A stretch of DNA of 14,600 nt, taken from Chloroflexota bacterium. Lineage in GTDB: Bacteria; Chloroflexota; Anaerolineae; Thermoflexales; Thermoflexaceae. The notes beneath the pieces were generated by a model. It saw nothing but the letters and a program-made list of their open reading frames with translations. It was not told the origin of the DNA and did not search any database. A program made the translations under genes and the position numbers. This document shows positions 1 through 5,474 of this stretch, in pieces (within the stretch, counting starts at the first letter, position 1; each line of letters starts with the position of its first letter). Location of the stretch: positions 1 to 14,600 of the forward strand of contig JAUQQB010000031.1 of assembly GCA_030550075.1 (NCBI GenBank), in the 5' to 3' direction.

Positions 1-139
1 GAAGACAGCCCGCTCTAGCCCATGAAATTCCGCCCGGATGATAAAGATCTTAATCCATTCTCTCCCGCTTTTTCAACATAGAAGTTAAGCAGTCGGAGCC
101 CATGCGCTCAAACTCCCGCCGGTTCCAGGAGGCTTTCCG

Positions 140-1291
140 ATGCCGCTTCGAATGGCCAGCCTGGGGGGGCTGGTGGGACTCGTCGGGATCTGGATTGGGA
201 TTCTGGGCGGAATCTCTGGATCTCCGGGTCTTCCAGCTTCGCCACCGCCGCCCCGGGCTCATCCAGAGGATGAGCAGAAATGCCTGGAGTGCCACACGCT
301 TCCAGATCTCCTTCGCCCGCTGCCCAGTGGAGAGATCTGGTCGCTTGCGCTGGATGAACGAGCGTATAAAGGCTCTATCCACTATGAAGAGGGTTATACC
401 TGCTTCGATTGTCACCCGGATATTACCGATTTCCCTCATCCTGAACGGGCCTTTCAGAGCCTGCGGGAGGCGCAGATCCAGATGGTATCGGTCTGTCGGG
501 ACTGTCATGAGGAGGAAGCTGGAGAGTATGATCAGGGCCTTCATGCTCAGGCCCTGCGGGAAGGGCGTCTGGAGGCTGCGGTTTGCACCGATTGCCATGG
601 GGCTCACGAAACCCGCTCCTTCGATGGGCAGCGAGCACGGATTGCCGGGACCTGTCGGAGTTGTCATTCGGGGATCTACGATGTTTATCAGAACAGTGTT
701 CATGGCGCGGCCCTGTTGCAGGAAGGCAACCCGGATGTCCCGGCCTGCACGGATTGCCATGATTATCACCGCAACGCCGGTCCTACCCGGGAAGGTTTCC
801 ACCTGTTCTCTCCGCAGCTGTGCGCCAAATGCCACACCGATGAGCAGTTGATGGCCCGCTATGGGATCCGGACCGGCGTTTTCAACACGTATGTGGCGGA
901 TTTCCACGGCACGACGGTGACGATCTTCGAGAAGATCGCTCCCGATCAGCCAGTTAACAAACCAGTCTGTGTGGATTGCCATGGGGTGTATAACATCCTG
1001 CCGCCCACCGACGAGAACAGCACCGTGATCAAGGCGAACTTGGTCAACACCTGCCGACGATGCCATCCGGAGGCGGAGCTCAACTTCCCGGATGCCTGGA
1101 TGAGCCATTATGAGCCGGATCCTCAGCGCACCCCCGTGGTTTTCGCGGTCCAGTGGTTCTACAACATGAGGATTTGCGCAACGCATGGCGAGCGTTGCGC
1201 TATAACCTCGGGCGATGGAAGTTCCCACCGCGTCAGGGATGGTTTACATTCCAGGAGAAATTCGAATACTGGGCGCTGGTCTGGGGTCTGA
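140..1291 (+). CDS. nonaheme c-type cytochrome (cytochrome c3-like), 3' end replaced by out-of-frame sequence
   Basis: Exported multiheme electron-transfer protein. The ATG at 140 follows AGGAGG at 127-132. Residues 8-25 are a hydrophobic signal peptide or anchor. Nine CxxCH heme sites follow (CLECH at residue 48, then CFDCH, CRDCH, CTDCH, CRSCH, CTDCH, CAKCH, CVDCH, and CRRCH at 305), with many extra His as possible distal ligands. No catalytic signature is visible, so its role is inferred: moving electrons between the membrane b-type cytochrome encoded next and outside partners. Residues up to about 342 (ending FAVQWFYN, the apparent start of a membrane helix) read naturally. The last 40 residues are Arg/Ser/Gly-rich nonsense because the coding signal moves to the +1 frame near 1160-1175. 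The native C-terminal helix is therefore missing, by deletion or assembly error. Hemes would be attached by the Ccm system encoded downstream. The family call is firm; the exact partner is not known. Confidence 0.85.
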   Translation: MPLRMASLGGLVGLVGIWIGILGGISGSPGLPASPPPPRAHPEDEQKCLECHTLPDLLRPLPSGEIWSLALDERAYKGSIHYEEGYTCFDCHPDITDFPHPERAFQSLREAQIQMVSVCRDCHEEEAGEYDQGLHAQALREGRLEAAVCTDCHGAHETRSFDGQRARIAGTCRSCHSGIYDVYQNSVHGAALLQEGNPDVPACTDCHDYHRNAGPTREGFHLFSPQLCAKCHTDEQLMARYGIRTGVFNTYVADFHGTTVTIFEKIAPDQPVNKPVCVDCHGVYNILPPTDENSTVIKANLVNTCRRCHPEAELNFPDAWMSHYEPDPQRTPVVFAVQWFYNMRICATHGERCAITSGDGSSHRVRDGLHSRRNSNTGRWSGV

Positions 1292-1734
1292 TCATCATGG
1301 GCCTCACCGGGTTCATGCTCTGGAATCCCATCACCACAGCCCGTCTCCTCCCCGGGCAGTGGATCCCGGCGGCCAAAGTCGCTCACGGGTCGGAGGCCCT
1401 GCTGGCGGTCCTGGCCATCCTGATCTGGCACGTCTATCACGTCCACATCCGGCGCTTTAACCGGAGCATGTTCACGGGCTATGGGAATGGTCTGGTTCGT
1501 CTCCGGCGAGAAAACCGCGGTCACCACTCCGGGTCCGATTCCGGATATCGCCCGGGTTCGGGCGTATGCCCCCCTGACGCCCACGCCGGTGCCAACCCCT
1601 TCCTTTCTGGCTCGGGCGACGGTCGACCTGGGCTCGAGCTGGGAGGATGGGATCGGGATGTTCCTGGAGGAAAACTGCGGCTTCTGCCACGGCCCGCGAC
1701 GACGGGAAGGGGATCTGGATCTGACCACTTATGA
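1153..1734 (+). pseudogene. b-type cytochrome (cytochrome b561/b6-like) internal fragment, frame-disrupted at both ends
   Basis: From about 1165 to 1482 this frame encodes a recognisable di-heme cytochrome b-type membrane domain. A conserved entry (HEDLRNAWRALRYNLG) is followed by a helix (YWALVWGLIIMGLTGFMLW), then WIPAAKVAHG leading into a second helix ending WHVYHVHIRRFNRSMFTG. The His residues of AHG and WHVYH are plausible heme b ligands. It would pass electrons between quinone and the nine-heme protein. Both ends are wrong: there is no proper start (only a GTG inside the upstream gene, without a ribosome site), and after MFTGY the frame becomes Gly/Arg-rich noise while the sense signal resumes in another frame at 1481. 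From memory of Chloroflexota homologues, an N-terminal helix pair and a segment ahead of the last helix are missing. I call it a pseudogene fragment or an assembly casualty. Confidence 0.65.
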
Positions 1735-1897
1735 TGGGATGCTGAAAGGTGGGCAATCCGGACCGGTCGTGATCCCTGGCGCGCCGGGGATCAGCCCGGT
1801 CCTGATCTGGACCGCCCGAGAGGATCATCCGGGCCGGCTCCGGCCATCGGAGCGGGCGGCGATCTGGCTCTGGATTCAAAACGGTGCTCCCCGGTAA
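1481..1897 (+). CDS. monoheme c-type domain, C-terminal part of the disrupted b-type cytochrome
   Basis: This frame begins with the end of a membrane helix (GMVWFVSGEKTAV), then a Pro/Thr linker (about residues 28-40, including PLTPTPVPTP), then one cytochrome c domain with CGFCH at residues 66-70 and a conserved tail (LKGGQSGPVVIPG, HPGRLRPSE, WIQNGAPR). Such domains usually sit at the C-terminus of a cytochrome b polypeptide as an electron outlet. The ATG at 1481 has no good ribosome site and lies inside the hydrophobic segment, so it is probably not a real start. Most likely this was continuous with the b-type piece immediately upstream and lost roughly a linker plus most of a helix at the junction near 1470-1490. 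The TAA at 1895-1897 is followed 18 nt later by the decaheme gene, so the genes look co-transcribed. Confidence 0.6.
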   Translation: MGMVWFVSGEKTAVTTPGPIPDIARVRAYAPLTPTPVPTPSFLARATVDLGSSWEDGIGMFLEENCGFCHGPRRREGDLDLTTYDGMLKGGQSGPVVIPGAPGISPVLIWTAREDHPGRLRPSERAAIWLWIQNGAPR

Positions 1898-1915
1898 CTA
1901 TGAGTGGAGGTGCCC

Positions 1916-2545
1916 ATGCGCGGAACAGTCTGGATGGGGCTCGGTGCGCTGGTCGTGGTGGCCCTTCTGCTTATGGGGGCCGGCTGCGCGCCGCGGGCGA
2001 CGCCCACGCCGACGGCCACACCGGCGGAGGCGACCCCCGTTGCGGCGGTCACTCCCGAGGTGCGCATTCGGGAGGTCCCCTTTGAGCAGGAATGGCTTTC
2101 CTCGGCCCACGCGGATGCGAAAGCGGAGGCCTTCCGGCACTGGGATCAGGAGAGCCCACCCGAGATCCCGGTCCAGTGCGCCAAGTGCCACAGCGCCTAT
2201 GGGTTCCTGGACTTTCTGGGGGTGGACGGCTCTCCAGCAGGTGCGGTGGATCAGCCGGCAGCCATCGGCTCGGTGATCGATTGTGTCACGTGTCACAACT
2301 CGGCTACGCAGACGATGGATCGCGTGACCATGCCCTCCGGGGTGGAGATCGCCGGGCTGGGGCCGGAAGCCCGTTGTATGCAGTGCCACCAGGGCCGGGC
2401 CTCCAGCCAGGATGTGGAGAAGGCGATCCAGGAGGCAGGAGTCGAGGTGGACCAGGTCGGCGAGAAGCTCTCCTTTATCAACATCCACTATTATGCAGCA
2501 GCGGCCATCAAATATGGCACGGTGGCAAAGGGAGGTTATCAATAG
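1916..2545 (+). CDS. decaheme lipoprotein cytochrome, N-terminal part up to an in-frame TAG
   Basis: N-terminal 209 residues of what should be a 721-residue ten-heme cytochrome. The ATG at 1916 is preferred over the GTG at 1904 because GGAGG (1906-1910) sits at the right distance and the signal peptide then starts MRGTVW. A hydrophobic run ends MGAGC, with Cys24 the likely lipid anchor (Gly rather than Leu at -3 is not ideal). A Pro/Thr linker follows, then FRHWDQE and hemes CAKCH (C88), CVTCH (C123) and CMQCH (C154). Reading stops at TAG in the segment GGYQ-stop-AGRSYE. The same frame continues without any other stop to 4081 and completes the five-heme unit. The aligned position in the second unit is Tyr (TAC). 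The protein would be exported, lipid-anchored and outside the membrane, carrying electrons onward from the membrane cytochromes. Confidence 0.8.
   Translation: MRGTVWMGLGALVVVALLLMGAGCAPRATPTPTATPAEATPVAAVTPEVRIREVPFEQEWLSSAHADAKAEAFRHWDQESPPEIPVQCAKCHSAYGFLDFLGVDGSPAGAVDQPAAIGSVIDCVTCHNSATQTMDRVTMPSGVEIAGLGPEARCMQCHQGRASSQDVEKAIQEAGVEVDQVGEKLSFINIHYYAAAAIKYGTVAKGGYQ
2543..2545 (+). other. in-frame amber stop interrupting the decaheme gene
   Basis: TAG lies in the same frame as both flanking coding parts, so no frameshift is involved. Unit 1 reads GGYQ-stop-AGRSYEARF and unit 2 reads GAYEYDGKTYEGFF, placing the stop against Tyr TAC. A single TAC/TAT to TAG change explains it. Either a genuine nonsense mutation or a base-calling error is possible. 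Confidence 0.9.
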
Positions 2546-2578
2546 GCTGGCCGGTCCTATGAGGCCCGCTTCGAGCAT

Positions 2579-4081
2579 GTGAAAGATGTGAGCACCTGCG
2601 TGGATTGTCACGATTCCCACACCCTGAAGGTGAAAGTTGAGCTCTGCAGCACCTGCCACAAGGAGGTCCGCACGGAGGAGGACTTCCGACGGATCCGGAT
2701 GGAGGGCTCGCTGGTCGATTACGACGGCGATGGGAACATCCGCGAGGGCCTGGCCGATGAGATCGCCGGTCTTCAGGAGCTGCTCCATCAGGCGATCCAG
2801 GCCTACGCTCGCGATGTGGCCCGCAAGCCGATAGTCTATGACGCTCACGCCTATCCTTACTTCTTTGTGGATCTGAACGCGAACGGCGCAGCCGACCCGG
2901 ACGAGGCGAAGCCGAATAATAAATACAACGCCTGGACACCGCGGCTGCTTCGCGCTGCTTACAACTATCAGGTCTCCCGGAAGGATCCCGGGGCCTTCGC
3001 TCACGGCGGGAAGTATGTGATCCAGTTGCTTTACGACTCCATCGAGGATCTTAACCAGGCCCTCGCCACGCCCATCGACCTCTCGAAGGCCCACCGGGAT
3101 GATACGGGCCACTTCGCCGGGGCCTCGGAGTCATTCCGCCACTGGGATCAGGAAGGACGCGTGCCGCCGGCGTGCAGCCGCTGCCACACGGCCGAGGGGT
3201 TGCCGCTTTACCTGCGGGATGGCGTGTCGATCTCCCAGGCGCCCTCGAATGGCTTCCTGTGCTCCACCTGCCACGACTCCCTGACGGAGTTCACCCGCTA
3301 CGAGGTCAAGCAGGTCACCTTCCCGAGCGGCGCGGTGATCGACAGCGGCGATCCGAACACCAACCTGTGCATGACCTGCCATCAGGGCCGTGAGTCTAAG
3401 GTAAGCGTGGATCGTCTGATCGGCAAGCTGCCGCCGGATCAGGTCTCCGACAAACTGCGGTTCCTCAACGTGCATTACTTCGCGGCCGGGGCCACCCGCT
3501 TTGGCACCCAGGCGAAGGGCGCCTACGAATACGATGGGAAGACCTATGAGGGCTTCTTCCAGCATCACGCTCAGTTCCGCGGGTGCGCCGACTGCCATGA
3601 TGCCCATGAGCTGGAGGTCCGCGCGGAGTTCTGCGGGAAGTGCCACGAGGGCGTGAGCACCCGGGCGGATCTTCCGAACATCCGCCTGCCCGAGACGCCG
3701 GATTACGACGGCGATGGGAACACGACCGAGGGCCTGGCGGGCGAGATCGAGACCATGCGGGAGGCGCTTTACAAAGCCCTCCAGGCCTATGCCCGGGATC
3801 GCATCGGCACGCCCATCGCCTATCATCCGCACGCCTATCCTTATTTCTTCACCGATACTAACGGGAACGGCGTGGTGGATCCGGAGGAGGCCAACCCGCA
3901 GAACCGCTACAAGACCTGGACGCCGCGGCTGCTCCGCGCGGCCTATAACTACCAGTTCGCGACCAAGGATCCGGGCGGCTACGTCCACAATGGCAAATAC
4001 ATCCTGCAGATCCTCTATGACTCGCTGGAGGATCTGAGCCGCGCGGTCCCGATCTCCATGAAGGGAATGATCCGGCCGTAG
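2579..4081 (+). CDS. decaheme cytochrome, remainder: last two hemes of unit 1 and all five of unit 2
   Basis: Continuation, in the same frame, of the lipoprotein cytochrome starting at 1916. The GTG at 2579 is only the first possible restart and has no convincing ribosome site. This part carries CVDCH and CSTCH, which complete unit 1, then unit 2 with CSRCH, CSTCH, CMTCH, CADCH and CGKCH. Unit 2 repeats unit 1 in order: FRHWDQE, three hemes, an HY-aromatic stretch (VHYFAAGATRFGTQAKG), two hemes, an acidic loop (DYDGDG), a helix (ALYKALQAYARD), HAYPYFF, a second acidic loop (DTNGNGVVDPEE) and WTPRLLRAAYNYQ. The units start about 1002 nt apart (2138 and 3140 at the shared Trp-Asp segment). The paired acidic loops resemble EF-hand/dockerin calcium sites. 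I recognise the family as a Chloroflexota multiheme cytochrome of unknown substrate. Separate expression of this part is unlikely to give an exported protein, because it has no signal peptide. Confidence 0.8.
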   Translation: MKDVSTCVDCHDSHTLKVKVELCSTCHKEVRTEEDFRRIRMEGSLVDYDGDGNIREGLADEIAGLQELLHQAIQAYARDVARKPIVYDAHAYPYFFVDLNANGAADPDEAKPNNKYNAWTPRLLRAAYNYQVSRKDPGAFAHGGKYVIQLLYDSIEDLNQALATPIDLSKAHRDDTGHFAGASESFRHWDQEGRVPPACSRCHTAEGLPLYLRDGVSISQAPSNGFLCSTCHDSLTEFTRYEVKQVTFPSGAVIDSGDPNTNLCMTCHQGRESKVSVDRLIGKLPPDQVSDKLRFLNVHYFAAGATRFGTQAKGAYEYDGKTYEGFFQHHAQFRGCADCHDAHELEVRAEFCGKCHEGVSTRADLPNIRLPETPDYDGDGNTTEGLAGEIETMREALYKALQAYARDRIGTPIAYHPHAYPYFFTDTNGNGVVDPEEANPQNRYKTWTPRLLRAAYNYQFATKDPGGYVHNGKYILQILYDSLEDLSRAVPISMKGMIRP

Positions 4082-4111
4082 CGGCTGCCCTCCCTGACGG
4101 TTCAGATGAAG

Positions 4112-4152
4112 CAGAGGGGTGGGGCAGGAGGATCTGCTCCACCCCTCTGTTT
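4112..4152 (+). terminator. rho-independent terminator after the cytochrome locus
   Basis: A 16-bp stem (4112-4127 with 4134-4149, one G-T wobble, no gaps) and a 6-nt loop GAGGAT, followed by TTT at 4150-4152. It lies 31 nt after the decaheme stop and divides the electron-transfer locus from the ccm locus. The short T run is the only weakness. Confidence 0.8.
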
Positions 4153-4250
4153 GGGTGGTCTTCGATCCTCATGAAACCCGCTTGCGAGGGCGGCAGTCCA
4201 GGTGCCCATCGCGATTTCAGAGATGCAGGTCCGGCAAATGAGGACGGAGA

Positions 4251-4280
4251 CTGGAAGGGACCCGGTTCCTATGTTAGACT
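4251..4280 (+). promoter_or_regulatory. possible promoter for ccmE
   Basis: An extended -10-like element, TG at 4272-4273 then TAGACT at 4275-4280 (4 of 6 to consensus), lies 18 nt after a weak -35-like CTGGAA (4251-4256). It sits between the terminator and ccmE, where a promoter is needed. The match is weak and rests on position as much as on sequence. Confidence 0.3.
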
Positions 4281-4311
4281 CTGAACAGAACGCTCGGACG
4301 AGGAGGTTTTC

Positions 4312-4731
4312 ATGCGCGCCCGGTTCTGGGTGGGGGGAGGGTTACTGATCATCGCCATAGGGTTGCTGATCATCAACGGACTCCGGAGCGCCTCCCAGTA
4401 TTACCTCACGGTTTCAGAGCTGAAAGCCCGGGCGGAGAGCCTGCAGGGCCGCCCTATCCGTCTTTCGGGGATTGTGGACGGTGGCACCATTCGTTATGAT
4501 CCCGAGACCCTCCATATCGAGTTCGGCCTGGTGGATCGTGTGGCGGATATCGGGAAGGCCCAGCCGCTCAAAGTGGTCTACAAAGGGGTGAAGCCCGACC
4601 TCCTGCAGAACGAGGCGCAGGCCATTGTCGAGGGGACCCTCGGTCCGGATGGGGTGTTTTATGCCCAGAACCTCCTCCTCAAATGCCCAACCCGCTATGA
4701 GGAGGAGGCAGCGACGGGGAATTCCCGATGA
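4312..4731 (+). CDS. ccmE: cytochrome c maturation heme chaperone CcmE, Cys-type (System I*)
   Basis: Periplasmic-side, membrane-anchored chaperone that binds heme covalently and passes it to CcmF/CcmH for attachment to apocytochrome CxxCH sites. The ATG at 4312 follows GAGGAGG. Residues 6-24 form the single N-terminal membrane anchor. The OB-fold part follows, with YYLTVSEL, GRPIRLSGIVDGGTI, a middle strand region ending PLKVVYKG, then PDLLQNEAQAIVEG and GVFYAQNLLLKC. The heme-binding site is CPTRY (C125-Y129), so Cys replaces the His of the classical HxxxY. In known families this CxxxY form marks System I*, found in archaea and some bacteria. At 139 aa the length is normal for CcmE. First gene of the ccm locus, 11 nt ahead of an unrelated nucleotidyltransferase gene. 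Confidence 0.93.
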   Translation: MRARFWVGGGLLIIAIGLLIINGLRSASQYYLTVSELKARAESLQGRPIRLSGIVDGGTIRYDPETLHIEFGLVDRVADIGKAQPLKVVYKGVKPDLLQNEAQAIVEGTLGPDGVFYAQNLLLKCPTRYEEEAATGNSR

Positions 4732-4741
4732 AGGGATTGTG

Positions 4742-5104
4742 ATGTCTGTTTCGGCTTTCCTGCCCGGTGAGGAGAGCGATCAGCGGCGGGCCGCTCTGGA
4801 GGCGGAGCTGGCTCGATTCCTGGAGTTCCTGCGCGCGCATTATGCCCCGCGCCGGGTGATCCTCTTCGGCTCCCTGGCCCACGGTGTGTTGCATCCGGAC
4901 TCCGACCTGGATCTGGTTGTGGTAATGCCCTCCTCACGTCCCTTCCTCGATCGCATTGGCGAGCTTCTGGAGCGCTTTCGCCCCCGCGTCGGGATGGACC
5001 TTCTGGTTTACACGCCGGAGGAGTTCGAGGAGATCCGGAACCGTCCTTTCTTCCAGGAGGAAGTGCTGGCTAAGGGGGTGGTGCTGTATGAATCCTCATC
5101 TTGA
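4742..5104 (+). CDS. MNT-type minimal nucleotidyltransferase (partner of HEPN protein)
   Basis: A 120-residue small nucleotidyltransferase of the pol-beta superfamily. The core is GSLAHGVLHPDSDLDL at residues 43-58, i.e. the GSxxxG signature with metal-binding D55 and D57, and the third carboxylate is D86 in GMDLLVY. All catalytic residues are present, so it could transfer nucleotides. In characterised MntA/HepT pairs the MNT enzyme modifies and silences the HEPN toxin. The ATG at 4742 is chosen because an upstream start would run far back into ccmE. The stop overlaps the following HEPN gene by 17 nt, the usual arrangement for this pair. It has no evident link to heme maturation despite lying between ccmE and ccmF. 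Confidence 0.88.
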   Translation: MSVSAFLPGEESDQRRAALEAELARFLEFLRAHYAPRRVILFGSLAHGVLHPDSDLDLVVVMPSSRPFLDRIGELLERFRPRVGMDLLVYTPEEFEEIRNRPFFQEEVLAKGVVLYESSS

Positions 5105-5474
5105 GCGCTGGCTTCGCTTCGCCCGCGAGGATCTGCGTATGGCAGAGCTCGCTTTTGAGGATGGGATCCACAACCAGGTGTGTTTTCATGCCCACCAGGC
5201 TGTGGAGAAAACCCTGAAAGGATGCCTGGAAACCCAGGGTCAGGCGCCTCCGCGAACGCATAAACGGGCGGATCTGATCCGCCTGGTTCGCGGGTCCATG
5301 CTGACGGATCTGGAGCCTCAGCTTCTGAAGATGGATCGTTTTTATATCCCGACCCGGTATCCGGATGCACTCCCCGGCATGCTGCCGGAGGGATGGCCAG
5401 GGGAGGGGGATGCGCGGGAGGCACTGGAACTGGCGCGGGAGGTGTTACGGCGGATCACGGAGGAGAGGCTATGA
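5088..5474 (+). CDS. HEPN domain protein, partner of the MNT nucleotidyltransferase
   Basis: A 128-residue all-alpha HEPN protein. Diagnostic segments are RWLRFAREDLRMAELAFE at the start, CFHAHQAVEKTLKGCL at residues 32-47, and FYIPTRYPDALPG at 85-97. The best match is the HEPN family that accompanies minimal nucleotidyltransferases. I do not see a clear RX4-6H ribonuclease motif, so toxic RNase activity cannot be claimed from the sequence. With the preceding gene it forms a candidate type VII-like toxin-antitoxin or sensing pair. Its TGA overlaps the ccmF ATG as ATGA (5471-5474), so it is likely translated in step with ccmF. Which of the pair is protective is not decidable here. Confidence 0.85.
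   Translation: MNPHLERWLRFAREDLRMAELAFEDGIHNQVCFHAHQAVEKTLKGCLETQGQAPPRTHKRADLIRLVRGSMLTDLEPQLLKMDRFYIPTRYPDALPGMLPEGWPGEGDAREALELAREVLRRITEERL

Noticed and set aside
1..139. Promoter for the nine-heme gene
   Set aside because: A/T-rich patches occur (CTTTTTCAACATAG), but no -35/-10 pair at proper spacing that I would defend.
50..1228. 392-codon minus-strand frame at the left edge
   Set aside because: Opposite the nine-heme gene; no family features.
1140..1500. Programmed ribosomal frameshifting to join the nine-heme and b-type parts
   Set aside because: No slippery heptamer or stimulating structure seen, and conserved segments appear to be missing rather than only displaced in frame.
2543..2545. 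Amber recoding (e.g. pyrrolysine)
   Set aside because: The aligned residue in the second unit is an ordinary Tyr and no recoding element is visible; mutation or error is simpler.
1898..3112. 404-codon open frame on the minus strand
   Set aside because: It lies opposite the decaheme gene; its protein has no recognisable domain and the plus strand has ten ordered CxxCH sites. High G+C leaves long antisense frames open.
4625..4741. Longer N-terminus for the nucleotidyltransferase
   Set aside because: It would run through the end of ccmE in another frame; the ATG at 4742 gives a normal-length MNT protein.
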